A stretch of 43,014 bases of DNA. Source: Methanosarcinales archaeon (GTDB taxonomy: Archaea > Halobacteriota > Methanosarcinia > Methanosarcinales > EX4572-44). Both the position numbers and the translations under genes were made by a program. Positions within the stretch are counted from its first letter, which is position 1, and every line of letters starts with the position of its first letter. Positions 22,650 through 31,061 of this stretch are shown here, in pieces. The stretch is taken from positions 1 to 43,014 of the forward strand of contig RXIJ01000033.1 of the NCBI GenBank assembly GCA_004212095.1, written 5' to 3'. A model generated the notes under the pieces. That model was given only the letters and a program-made list of their open reading frames with translations, was not told the DNA's origin and did not search any database.

Positions 22650-23414
22650 TTGTCTGATTTTCCCAACGGTACCCCGGAACCAGAGAAAATCATATCAGAG
22701 CGATTTTCGATGGATAATAAACCGTATCATGTGAATAAGGAAGTGATTCTCTTAACAGATAATCATTTTGAACTTGTTAATCCGATTTGTCCATATTGTG
22801 GCTCTTATCATGTGATTCGGCAGGAGTTACGGGAGCAAAGTCCGATACTGGGTGAGTTTGGATATTGTGAGATCTATATGAGGCGTTATTTGTGTAAAAA
22901 ATGCAACAAAAAGTTTGTAACCCAGTTAAACTTAATCATAGAGTCGAATCATCGATATGCATCGATATTCAAAGGGAAAATAGATTACACAACAGTTTAC
23001 AACTTTTTAAAATTAGTATTTGCAGATAAACCGCTTATCACAATAATAACGGATCACAAGAGGCTGTATAATAGCATAATCGAGAAAATGGGAGCTTTAC
23101 ATCAATTATGCGTATTCTATCTATTCAAAATGATAAAAAAGGATGTGTATGATCGTTTGAAGTCTAAAGCTGTCTCATATTGGAATAAAATCAAATTATG
23201 CATCTATTTCACAAAAATTAAGGAAATATTCAGGACATGCAATTTTGATATTGCAATAGAAAGATTAAATAAATTATTATATATAATCAAGCATAATTCA
23301 CCACACAAAGGTATGTCCAGGTGTCTTACCTTCATTCCAAACTCAACCGTTGGCCAGTACTGGTTGAGTTTTGGGTCATCAGTTCTGGCAGGGAAAGTTA
23401 CATATCTCATGTGA
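22650..23414 (+). pseudogene. internally deleted transposase (zinc-ribbon DDE type)
   Basis: The frame starts with an N-terminal zinc-ribbon typical of archaeal IS transposases: NPICPYCGSYHVI and RRYLCKKCNKKFVTQL. It then jumps directly to what should be the C-terminal half of the catalytic domain: ITIITDHKRLYNSIIEKMGALHQLCVFYLFKMIKKDV, where the D of TDH probably corresponds to an acidic catalytic residue. About 150-200 residues usual between these parts are missing, including the first catalytic Asp. The tail FIPNSTVGQYWLSFG also looks foreign. The start would be TTG, without a ribosome-binding site. AT-rich, unlike its neighbours. I judge it a dead element although the frame is open for 254 codons. 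Confidence 0.65.
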
Positions 23415-23450
23415 GGAATGGTTGATACTATATCAATCGAGGAGTATTGT

Positions 23451-24350
23451 ATGAAATTAAATGAGTTTTTAACAAGTAAAAATGTTGACAGTGGACTTGC
23501 AGAGCTTGTTGAGTTACTTGCTGAGCAGTCACAGACTATCAAAAGAGGTTTTCTTGGGCACACAGAAGATGTTGCAGGCACCATCAATATTTATGGTGAG
23601 GAGCAGCTTGTACTGGATAAATGGGCAGATGAAGTAATAGTAAGCTCACTGCAAAAATCAAAACTTGCACACTGGATAACTTCTGAAGAACAGCCGGAAG
23701 TAATTGAAATTGAAGATGCGAAACATAATTTTGGAATAACCCTTGATCCACTTGATGGATCATCGTTGATACCAGTAAATCTTACAGTAGGAACAATCAT
23801 AGGCATCTATCCCGGGGAAGTGCTTCACCCAGGTAAAAACATGATCTCTGCTATGTATTTCCTTTATGGGCCCCTAACCACACTTACTATATCGATCGCT
23901 GGAGGAGTGCATGATTTTGTGCTTGACCGTAACAATGAATACATCCTGCAAAAGGAGAATCTCACCATTCCGGATGGTAAAATATATGCATCCGGAGCAC
24001 TCAGAAAAGATTGGCTCCCCTCCCACACCACCTATGTCAACCAGCTCGAAGAAGAAGGATATAAACTGCGATACAGCGGCTCGTTCGTAGCAGACGTACA
24101 CCAGATACTTCACAAAGGTGGAATATTTTCTTATCCAGCGTATAAAGGCAAAGAGTCAGGCAAACTACGTTTACTGGTTGAAGCAAACCCACTTGGGAAA
24201 ATCGTCACAGATGCTGGCGGCGCTATTAGCAATGGAAAAGAAAACATTCTTGATGTTATGCCAACGGCGATATCAAATAGAACACCTATATATATCGGAG
24301 GCAAAAAAGAGATTGAACAAATTGAAGACATTGTTAAAAAAGCTGCTTGA
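23451..24350 (+). CDS. fbp: class I fructose-1,6-bisphosphatase
   Basis: A 299-residue sugar phosphatase for gluconeogenesis, splitting fructose 1,6-bisphosphate to fructose 6-phosphate. The metal site DPLDGSSLI is present, preceded by WITSEEQPEVIE (metal-binding Glu pair), and KLRYSGSFVADVHQILHKGGIF gives the substrate-binding tyrosine and arginine block; KLRLLVEANPLGKIVTDAGGAIS is the other conserved stretch. ATG 23451 (MKLNEFLTSKN) is chosen since CGAGGAG lies at 23438-23444; an earlier in-frame start at 23418 adds 11 residues without a ribosome-binding site. Most methanogens use the bifunctional FBPA/ase, so a class I enzyme of bacterial/eukaryal type here may reflect older transfer. Confidence 0.92.
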   Translation: MKLNEFLTSKNVDSGLAELVELLAEQSQTIKRGFLGHTEDVAGTINIYGEEQLVLDKWADEVIVSSLQKSKLAHWITSEEQPEVIEIEDAKHNFGITLDPLDGSSLIPVNLTVGTIIGIYPGEVLHPGKNMISAMYFLYGPLTTLTISIAGGVHDFVLDRNNEYILQKENLTIPDGKIYASGALRKDWLPSHTTYVNQLEEEGYKLRYSGSFVADVHQILHKGGIFSYPAYKGKESGKLRLLVEANPLGKIVTDAGGAISNGKENILDVMPTAISNRTPIYIGGKKEIEQIEDIVKKAA

Positions 24351-24373
24351 CTGCACAGGTCGATTTTTAAGTA

Positions 24374-24546
24374 CTTGATTACTTCGTAATCAAGAGTTAT
24401 TTTCTGTACAGCGAAGTTGTGCAGTGCTTTCGTAATCAAGAGTTATTTTCTGTACAGCGAAGTTGTGCAGTGCTTTCGTAATCAAGAGTTATTTTCTGTA
24501 CAGCGAAGTTGTGCAGTGCTTTCGTAATCAAGAGTTATTTTCTGCA
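24374..24546 (+). repeat. perfect 46-bp tandem array of the double-hairpin repeat
   Basis: Three identical 46-bp units start at 24385, 24431 and 24477, with a partial fourth at 24523. Each holds CGTAATCAAGAGTTATTTTC, the hairpin TGTACAGCGAAGTTGTGCA and GTGCTTT. The array opens with the palindrome CTTGATTAC-TTC-GTAATCAAG (24374-24394). It lies 24 bases after fbp and about 100 before atwA. The remainder of this gap (to 24644) has a further TGCACTCGATTGCTAGTGCACTCGAG palindromic tail and a purine-rich AAGAAGG before the atwA start. Confidence 0.95.
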
Positions 24547-24644
24547 CTCGATTGCTAGTGCACTCGAGAGATATCATCTATGCAAAAGCTGTGCTTTGCA
24601 GGTGTGCAGGTATGCAAGGAATGTTTTATTAAGAAGGTTTTATT

Positions 24645-26387
24645 ATGGAAATTATTAAGGTCAAAGACTTAACAAAAAAATACAAAATAAAAAACACCGG
24701 TGATGTTGTTGTTGGACTAAACAATGTATCCTTTACAATGAACGAAGGAGAGACACTTGGAGTAATTGGAAAAAGTGGCGCAGGAAAGTCAACACTGCTC
24801 CATATACTAAGAGGTATTGAAGAGTTTGACGAAGGAGAAGCTACTATTGATGGGGTAAGGCTAACACCAGATTCTCCCAGCAGCGATTTTTCAAAGGTGC
24901 ATAAAAAAACTGCCATGCATTCCCAGCGATCTTTTGCATTATGGGGGCAGTCGATTTTACACAATGTGATGCGAAAAATCTGTGCAGCGCAAAAGGGATC
25001 TGAAGAGCTTCCGGAGCAGGACAGTACAGATTATGAATCCATCAAAGATGAGGCAATGGAAATCATAGAACTCGTTGGATTAAAAAATAAATATAAATAT
25101 TATTACAATATTTTAAGTGGTGGCGAAAAACAGCAGGTACTGCTTGCCCGTCAACTCGCATTTAAACCAAGAGTGCTTCTTCTTGACGAACCAGCCACTA
25201 TGGCAGATCCAATTACACGAAAAAACATTATCGATACCATAAAAAAAATACACGAAAAACTTGGACTCAGTACTGTATTGGTGTCTCATATGCCAGAAGT
25301 ACACGAATACCTTTCAGACCGGCTAATAATGCTTGAAAATGGATGTATTGTGAACGAAGGCTCAACATCCAAAGTGCTTGAAGAATTCACCAGGCAAATC
25401 ACAGAACCAGTACCACTTGAACCAATAACCTCCAAAACTGAAAAGATTATGCGGCTTAAAAACGTATATAAAAAATATCGTTTAGTCACAAGCAGTGAAC
25501 TGGTACAAACCATCGAAATGAAAAGCATCAACTTTTCCATACCAAAAGGCATAATAATGGCAATGATCGGACCTTCGGCAAAGGGAAAAACAGTGCTCAT
25601 TCGACTGCTTGGTGGGATTGAAAAACCAGACGATGGTGAAGTACTTGTTAATGTTGGTGGCGAATGGATTGATATTTCCAAGTACGGACGAAAGTCTATC
25701 ATCGCACGCCAGAAGGTAGAGGTCATGCACCAGGAATTTGGATTAATGTACAATGAAACAATATCAGAACAATTTGCCTATCGTCTGGGCTTAAAAAGCA
25801 TCGAAACAATCGATAGAGCTATGGCACAGGCAGAAGAGCTTGGTATCACAGACCTGAAACTTGATGTATTGTACAGACTTGCTGACCTTCCGGAAGACGA
25901 GGCAAAAGCAGCACTTAAAAAAATGGGGCTCGAAGCCGACATATTCTCTGAGCTGTTTCCAAGCTTTCCCGAAACAGAAGCAAGAAACGTAGCAAAACCA
26001 GTGCTTGAAGCATTGAATCTTTCGGAAGATATACTTGATCGTCACACTCATGAATTAAGCTGCGGTGAAGAGGTTAGAGTAGCAATTGCACTGCACATGG
26101 TGAGCAAACCGGAAATATTGCTTCTTGATGAACCTTTCGGAGATTTGGATCCATTATCTCTCAGGGATGTGCTGAATGCCATTAAAAAACTCAATAAAGA
26201 ACTCAAAACAACAATCATTGTAGTCAGTCATCAACTCGATGCAGTAAAAGAGATAGCACATGAAGCTGTGTTCATTGAAGCAGGCATCACCAGATGGGGT
26301 GAACCGGAAGAAGTCTGTGAAGTATTTTTGGAGCGAATGAGAGAGATAGAGGCTAATCCAGAGGAAAAAGAGATAGTAACTAATTAA
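24645..26387 (+). CDS. atwA: methyl-coenzyme M reductase activation component A2 (double ABC ATPase)
   Basis: A 580-residue soluble protein with two fused ABC ATPase domains and no membrane part; in methanogens component A2 drives ATP-dependent reductive activation of methyl-coenzyme M reductase, bringing F430 to Ni(I). Domain 1 has Walker A GKSGAGKSTLL, signature LSGGEKQQVLLAR and Walker B VLLLDEPATMAD. Domain 2 has an altered Walker A GPSAKGKTVL, an inserted helical segment (about residues 405-445) and an altered signature LSCGEEVRVAIA before LLLDEPFGDLDP. These changes suggest the second site has different ATP use. Its presence implies that the organism carries an Mcr-type enzyme, although none is in the window. 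mtnA follows two bases after the stop. Confidence 0.92.
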   Translation: MEIIKVKDLTKKYKIKNTGDVVVGLNNVSFTMNEGETLGVIGKSGAGKSTLLHILRGIEEFDEGEATIDGVRLTPDSPSSDFSKVHKKTAMHSQRSFALWGQSILHNVMRKICAAQKGSEELPEQDSTDYESIKDEAMEIIELVGLKNKYKYYYNILSGGEKQQVLLARQLAFKPRVLLLDEPATMADPITRKNIIDTIKKIHEKLGLSTVLVSHMPEVHEYLSDRLIMLENGCIVNEGSTSKVLEEFTRQITEPVPLEPITSKTEKIMRLKNVYKKYRLVTSSELVQTIEMKSINFSIPKGIIMAMIGPSAKGKTVLIRLLGGIEKPDDGEVLVNVGGEWIDISKYGRKSIIARQKVEVMHQEFGLMYNETISEQFAYRLGLKSIETIDRAMAQAEELGITDLKLDVLYRLADLPEDEAKAALKKMGLEADIFSELFPSFPETEARNVAKPVLEALNLSEDILDRHTHELSCGEEVRVAIALHMVSKPEILLLDEPFGDLDPLSLRDVLNAIKKLNKELKTTIIVVSHQLDAVKEIAHEAVFIEAGITRWGEPEEVCEVFLERMREIEANPEEKEIVTN

Positions 26388-26389
26388 GT

Positions 26390-27418
26390 ATGGTGCTGCG
26401 CACAATCGACTGGGACAGCGAAAAGAATACCATTCGCCTGTTGGATCAGACACTTCTACCAACAGAATACAAAACGATTGAGTGCAGCACGGTCAACTCC
26501 CTCTGTGAGGCAATTAAAACACTACGAGTCAGGGGCGCTCCCGCGATTGGGGCAGCAGGAGCGTACGGCATAGCACTTGCAGCACATAAAAGCAAAGCTT
26601 CTACAGCACTGGAATTATTAGATGAATTGGAATCCAAAGCAGCACAGATAAAGAGCACACGTCCAACAGCGTCAAACCTCTCTTTTTCAGTAGAACGAGT
26701 GATAAACACAATTAAATCGATTGCTGCTACAAAAGTAGATATAATCGATGTCGCCACCGAAGAAGCACAGCTAATTGCAGACGAAGACATTATCATCAAC
26801 AAAAAACTGAGTAAACATGGTGCAAAATTACTTGAAGATGGTGATACAGTGATGACACATTGCAATGCCGGACGATTTGCCTGTGTTGGTTGGGGAACTG
26901 CTCTTGGAGTGGTACGATCGGCAGTAGAAGATGGAAAAGAAATAAGAGTCGTTGCCTGCGAAACAAGACCTTTACACCAGGGAAGCCGTATCACCACGTA
27001 TGAACTGATGGAAGACAAAATACCAGTAACTCTGATCACTGACAGTACGGCAGGATACGTGATGCGTCGCGGGCTTGTTGACAAAGTAATCGTTGGAGCA
27101 GATAGAATTACAGAGGATGCTGTATTCAACAAAATTGGAACCTACACTCACAGCGTGCTTGCAAAGGAACATGACATCCCGTTCTGTGTTGCAGCACCAG
27201 CGTCCACTGTAGACTGCAAACACAGCGAGGACGAGATAACAATCGAAGAGCGAGACCCTGATGAGCTTCGATACTTCAAAGGAAGCCAGGTTGCTCCATA
27301 CAATGTGCCAGTATACAATCCCGCCTTTGATGCCACACCAATGGAAAACATAACTGCCGTAATCACAGAAAAAGGGGTATTCCAGCCGCCATTTCTAATA
27401 GAAGAGCTGATAATATAA
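26390..27418 (+). CDS. mtnA: S-methyl-5-thioribose-1-phosphate isomerase (eIF2B-like family)
   Basis: A 342-residue aldose-ketose isomerase of the methionine salvage family. Seen: LRVRGAPAIGAAGAYGIALAA near the N terminus, the catalytic cysteine region MTHCNAGRFACVGWGTALGVV, ACETRPLHQGSRIT, and the catalytic aspartate in VDKVIVGADRITEDAVFNKIGTY. The length and the RGAPAIG motif favour MtnA over ribose-1,5-bisphosphate isomerase or aIF2B alpha, which lack that combination. It starts two bases after atwA and is probably co-transcribed with it, though no functional link between the two is evident. A repeat element lies beyond its stop. Confidence 0.87.
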   Translation: MVLRTIDWDSEKNTIRLLDQTLLPTEYKTIECSTVNSLCEAIKTLRVRGAPAIGAAGAYGIALAAHKSKASTALELLDELESKAAQIKSTRPTASNLSFSVERVINTIKSIAATKVDIIDVATEEAQLIADEDIIINKKLSKHGAKLLEDGDTVMTHCNAGRFACVGWGTALGVVRSAVEDGKEIRVVACETRPLHQGSRITTYELMEDKIPVTLITDSTAGYVMRRGLVDKVIVGADRITEDAVFNKIGTYTHSVLAKEHDIPFCVAAPASTVDCKHSEDEITIEERDPDELRYFKGSQVAPYNVPVYNPAFDATPMENITAVITEKGVFQPPFLIEELII

Positions 27419-27485
27419 TTCTTGCAAGGGTGGTTCGATTTCTTGCTTGACGTATAAGAGGGTATAAACGCAACCACGTTCTCTT

Positions 27486-27596
27486 GCACTTGATTGCTTG
27501 CGAGAGTCAAGAGTTATTTCTGCACAACGAAGTTGCTTGTTTCCGTCGCGCAAGGATGCACCGTTTTTGCTGCACAATCAAGAGTTATTTCTGAAT
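27486..27596 (-). repeat. two decayed copies of the double-hairpin repeat
   Basis: First copy (27489-27535): CTTGATT … AGTCAAG followed by AGTTATTTC and TGCACAACGAAGTTG. Second, partial copy (27571-27594): TGCACAATCAAGAGTTATTTC. They lie between the convergent genes mtnA and the small membrane protein gene, and the minus-strand reading of both copies forms the last 28 codons and the TAA stop of the latter. Confidence 0.8.
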
Positions 27597-27780
27597 AGCG
27601 GTCTGTTATAAGAATTATTGCTGTACCGCAGAACAGTAACGCAATAGTATACAGAGCACTAATCATACTAAGCTCATTAGGACCAAATACCAGCACAATA
27701 CCAAATGCCACAATCGTGGTAATGATATATAAAATAATAAAGTTCTTCAAATCCCCTGATTCATATTTGGTTTCTTTCAT
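27514..27780 (-). CDS. small two-helix membrane protein with repeat-derived C terminus
   Basis: An 88-residue protein: charged start KETKYESGDLKN, membrane segment FIILYIITTIVAFGIVLVFG, short loop, second segment LYTIALLFCGTAIILI, then DRYSEITLDC and on. From about residue 62 the coding sequence is made of the dispersed repeat family, including the stop codon, so the original protein probably ended sooner. It lies nine bases before the ABC ATPase gene on the same strand and thus is downstream in that operon. Function unknown. Confidence 0.55.
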   Translation of the reverse strand: MKETKYESGDLKNFIILYIITTIVAFGIVLVFGPNELSMISALYTIALLFCGTAIILITDRYSEITLDCAAKTVHPCATETSNFVVQK

Positions 27781-27789
27781 TTTATTTCC

Positions 27790-28461
27790 TCAGTAATTTT
27801 TTTCTATCAATCCATCCTTCAGATAGATAACTCTGTCAACGTATTCTTTGTGCCACTCTTCGTGTGTGACCATTACGATCGTCTGGTTTAATTCCTCGTT
27901 TAACTCCTTAAATAGCTCCAGAATTTGTCGTGAGGATTTTGTATCCAGGTTTGCGCAGGGTTCATCTGCAAAGAGTATTTTTGGCTTATTGATAAGTGCT
28001 CTTGCGATTGCAACTCGCTGTTGCTCTCCTCCGGAAAGCTCCTGTGGAAGGTGATGCAGTCTGTCACCAAGACCAACGGTTTTTAAGAGGTCACTACTTG
28101 ATTTTAAGTATAATTCTTTTTTTTCTCCTCGCATCATGGCTGGAAGGCAAACATTCTCTGTAGCGGTAAGTTCGGGTAGTATTGCGTATTCCTGGAAGAC
28201 ATAACCCAGTCGTGTCAGTCTGTATACGGTTTTTTCGTGGTCTGAAAGGCTTAAAACGTCGACCCCATCAATCATAATCTTACCTTCTGTTGGAGTGTCA
28301 AGCAGACCAAGCTGATGGAGTAGTGTGCTTTTTCCTGAACCACTTGGCCCCATCATAGCAACGAACTCGCCCTCGTCAATCTTGCATGTTACTCCTTTGA
28401 GTGCGTGAACCTCAACTTTGCCCATGACATAAATTCTCTTTAGGTCTTGAACTCGTATCAT
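27790..28461 (-). CDS. MacB/LolD-type ABC transporter ATP-binding protein
   Basis: A 223-residue ATPase of the lipoprotein-release/MacB group: Walker A GPSGSGKSTLLHQLGLLD, the Q-loop region YVFQEYAILPELTATEN, signature LSGGEQQRVAIARAL, Walker B ILFADEPCANLD, and H-loop VTHEEWHKEY. It starts directly after the permease gene (one base between) and should power it. In this family ATP hydrolysis moves the outer domains of the permease rather than passing substrate through the membrane in a simple channel. Confidence 0.92.
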   Translation of the reverse strand: MIRVQDLKRIYVMGKVEVHALKGVTCKIDEGEFVAMMGPSGSGKSTLLHQLGLLDTPTEGKIMIDGVDVLSLSDHEKTVYRLTRLGYVFQEYAILPELTATENVCLPAMMRGEKKELYLKSSSDLLKTVGLGDRLHHLPQELSGGEQQRVAIARALINKPKILFADEPCANLDTKSSRQILELFKELNEELNQTIVMVTHEEWHKEYVDRVIYLKDGLIEKNY

Positions 28462-28462
28462 T

Positions 28463-29662
28463 CTAACCCCAGATTGATTTTAATATGTTCTCATTTGCAG
28501 TCTTCCATGAAGGGACAAACCCAGCAATTAGCGAAACAGCGATTAGGCCAGTTATGCTCTGGATTATAAGTTGTTGTTCTACCAGTGGTTTGACATTACC
28601 CATAGGAAAATCTATGGGATTTGCTATCATGTAAGATATTAAAAAGTACAGCAGAAGTGATCCTATTGTAATTCCTGAGAAGCAGTAGAATAATGACTGT
28701 ATTACATAAGAACGGATTATAATGCTTTTTTCTATTCCAACAGCTTTTAAGATGCCTATCTGTTTTCTTTTGTTGACCGTGTTAATGTAGATGATGATGA
28801 ATATCACGATAACTGCCATTATCAGACTGATAACAGTTGAGATAACAGTGATAAGCGAAAAACTGCTGATTATATCTCCTGTAATTCCACCAGCCTTATC
28901 TTCCCATGTTTTTATGTCCTCACTTATTCCAAGTTCCATAAATTTCTTCTTAAACACTTCTTCAGTCCCTCTCTGGTTAAGTTTAACAAGAATTTCTGAG
29001 GCTTTGTTCTCCATTCCAAGAACCGACTCCATCTCTTTTTCTGTGATGAATGCAGAGCCGTCAGCCACAAAAGATTTTGTTTTAAAAATTCCTTTAACTC
29101 GATACTCTCTTATAATTCCGTTTCTGAAGGTTACCGTGATTTTATCGCCAACTCTCACGCCGCCAAGGTCTCGCTCTTCAGCTTCTTTCCCCTCTTTGCC
29201 AGCCAGATCGATGCCCAGTAAAATTTCATCGGTATCAGCTTCACTCAGATAGTCTCCCTCTATTATCCCTGTGTGGGTTTTTGTAACCGTTACTTCATCA
29301 ATGGGGTTTATTGAATAAATCGCCCCACTCACAAATTTATCTTCGCAAGCGAACGTTGCGCCAGAAATATAGTGTGCCGATGCTCCGGCAACGCCAGGCA
29401 AACTGTTCACTTTCTTCCGGATGCTGTCAACATTATTTATGTAGAGATTATCCTTCTTTGGCTCAATAAAAATATTAGAATACGTGTAGTCTATCAGCAT
29501 CACATTCATACCTTCCCCAATGCCTGAAACGATTGAAGGGAGGAATACAAGATTTACAAATATCATAGACATTATCGCAACTGTTAAAATGGTTGTACCT
29601 ATGTTGCCCCTTCTCAGAGATTTATACGCTAAGAAAAAGGAAATTTTAAAGTTATTGAGCAT
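28463..29662 (-). CDS. FtsX-like (MacB) ABC transporter permease
   Basis: A 399-residue membrane protein with the MacB layout: first helix after SLRRGNIGTTILTVAIMSMIFVNLVFL, then a large extracytoplasmic domain (about residues 45-265, with VNSLPGVAGASAHYISGATF), then three C-terminal helices of the FtsX core, including NKRKQIGILKAVGIEKSIIIRSYVIQ, the typical cytosolic loop. It lies between the CARDB-like secreted protein and the ATPase gene on one strand, with spacings below 10 bases. Likely acts with both in export, surface-protein handling or signalling; substrate unknown. Confidence 0.9.
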   Translation of the reverse strand: MLNNFKISFFLAYKSLRRGNIGTTILTVAIMSMIFVNLVFLPSIVSGIGEGMNVMLIDYTYSNIFIEPKKDNLYINNVDSIRKKVNSLPGVAGASAHYISGATFACEDKFVSGAIYSINPIDEVTVTKTHTGIIEGDYLSEADTDEILLGIDLAGKEGKEAEERDLGGVRVGDKITVTFRNGIIREYRVKGIFKTKSFVADGSAFITEKEMESVLGMENKASEILVKLNQRGTEEVFKKKFMELGISEDIKTWEDKAGGITGDIISSFSLITVISTVISLIMAVIVIFIIIYINTVNKRKQIGILKAVGIEKSIIIRSYVIQSLFYCFSGITIGSLLLYFLISYMIANPIDFPMGNVKPLVEQQLIIQSITGLIAVSLIAGFVPSWKTANENILKSIWG

Positions 29663-29670
29663 GGTTATTC

Positions 29671-30936
29671 CTATGTCTTTCGCTTTTCACCTGCAATCTT
29701 AAAATAGTAGAAACCAACAATAACCAGAACAAGGAGGATAATCATAACAGCGCCAACTGCTGCACTCACCTTTTTATCACCTTTAACAACAAGGTTCAGT
29801 TCTTCTATAATAGTGTGTTCTCCAAAATCATCTTCATAGTCTATTGAAAGAGTGTAATTGAACTCGCCGCCTCTGTCTGGTATTATGGTGAATACCGCAG
29901 GGCTGTCATCATCGGCTTCTATTTCTCCAAGAAAAGCTTCTTTCACTCCTGAAAATGGCAGATCTTTTATGGATGCTTTAATAGACTTTGCATCTCCCTT
30001 CCCCACGTTTTCAAGCCTGATCATTAGTGTCATCTCTTCATTAACTTTCCCAAGCAAAGGGTCGGTTTTGATGCTTGCAATGCTCAGTTTGGCTTTGCCC
30101 TGCACATCAAAACCAATGACTTCAGTTAGAGTTATATTTAATTTATTAGCTTCATCAACTCCTGTAAATTTGATTGGAATGCTATATGATGTTATCTTGG
30201 CATCTTTGCTGATCTTTAAATGGAACAATACTGTTTCTGATTCTCCAGCATTCAGTTTTTGAATGAATTTACTACTGTCATCCAGTGCAATTATTTCTGG
30301 AAGATTGTCCAGCACCAAACTTACCCTTATATTCTTAACGTTGCCTGTTCCTACACTCTTAAGATCTGTTTTAAGGATAATTTCATCTCCCGGAGTTATA
30401 ATCTGTGGAGAAATAGAAGAGTTTAGCAGCGCAAGATCTGGCTTTCCTTCAACATTGATTTTAATATTTTCCCTTGTACCAACGTTTCCCCCATCTGTTT
30501 TTGGTATCTTAAAAATTAACTCATATTCTCCAGACCTTGCAAGTGGGTCAACAGTGAAATAATAGTACGCATCGTAACTACTATATGGAGAGATCTTTGG
30601 TATTATCATCTCTGTACTTGTATGATGTTTAGCCTCCCAATGTGCCGCGTATTCGGTACTGATATATTTGAAATGAAATGGAAAAATTTCTTCTAAGTTC
30701 AGAACAACATCCTTGGCAGGATCGTTTCCATAATTTTGAATGCTAATTTTTACGAGTATATCTTCTCCGGGTCTTGCTGGCTGAGGACTGATTTCTGTTG
30801 CCAATATCCCAATGTTAACACTCGACGGTGTTTCATAAACACCCGCAGAAATTAATGGGCACAGTACAACCACGATTAACAGAACTGTTGCCAATCCGAA
30901 CATTATATCCATTTTCTTGATTTGTATCATTCTCAT
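29671..30936 (-). CDS. secreted, membrane-anchored protein with CARDB-like repeats
   Basis: A 421-residue surface protein. It has an N-terminal signal segment (MFGLATVLLIVVVLCPLISAG), three similar Ig-like domains of the CARDB/COG1361 kind, each opening with a motif such as ISPQPARPGEDILVKISIQN, ISPQIITPGDEIILKTDLKS and TDPLLGKVNEEMTLMIRLEN, and a C-terminal membrane helix (VGAVMIILLVLVIVGFYYF) with a basic tail. It is first gene of the MacB-type operon, eight bases before the permease gene, so it is probably the extracellular binding or adaptor partner of this ABC system. ATG 30936 is used; ATG 30930 is an alternative. Confidence 0.83.
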   Translation of the reverse strand: MRMIQIKKMDIMFGLATVLLIVVVLCPLISAGVYETPSSVNIGILATEISPQPARPGEDILVKISIQNYGNDPAKDVVLNLEEIFPFHFKYISTEYAAHWEAKHHTSTEMIIPKISPYSSYDAYYYFTVDPLARSGEYELIFKIPKTDGGNVGTRENIKINVEGKPDLALLNSSISPQIITPGDEIILKTDLKSVGTGNVKNIRVSLVLDNLPEIIALDDSSKFIQKLNAGESETVLFHLKISKDAKITSYSIPIKFTGVDEANKLNITLTEVIGFDVQGKAKLSIASIKTDPLLGKVNEEMTLMIRLENVGKGDAKSIKASIKDLPFSGVKEAFLGEIEADDDSPAVFTIIPDRGGEFNYTLSIDYEDDFGEHTIIEELNLVVKGDKKVSAAVGAVMIILLVLVIVGFYYFKIAGEKRKT

Positions 30937-31061
30937 TGCCTCGATATCTTTTCAAAAGTTTTATCTCACATAGTTGTTAAAACAACCATTGAGTTGTATC
31001 GTAATATGTGTAGAAGGTATAAACAGTTTACACTCTTAATACAACGTGCAAGGAGTTGTAA
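30937..31061. promoter_or_regulatory. divergent promoter region with palindromic operator candidates
   Basis: The 125-bp space between the MacB-type operon and the TrmB-family gene holds a TATA element for each side (GATAAAACTTTT on the minus strand near 30955-30965; GGTATAAAC at 31017-31024 on the plus strand). It also has several inverted repeats: GTTGTT-AA-AACAAC (30973-30986), CAAC-N6-GTTG just after it, the perfect TAAAC-A-GTTTA (31020-31030) and ACAAC-N9-GTTGT up to the start codon. The repeated GTTGT half-site suggests binding of the adjacent regulator at both promoters. Confidence 0.5.

Noticed and set aside
22650..23414. Open 254-codon frame considered as a functional zinc-ribbon protein
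   Set aside because: Parts of a transposase are joined with the middle of the catalytic domain missing; start codon and ribosome-binding site are poor.
24374..24546. Tandem array considered as a CRISPR array
   Set aside because: Units are identical end to end with no variable spacers, so it is a simple tandem repeat.
26446..27132. 228-codon minus-strand frame
   Set aside because: Fully inside mtnA on the opposite strand, with serine/isoleucine-rich shadow composition.
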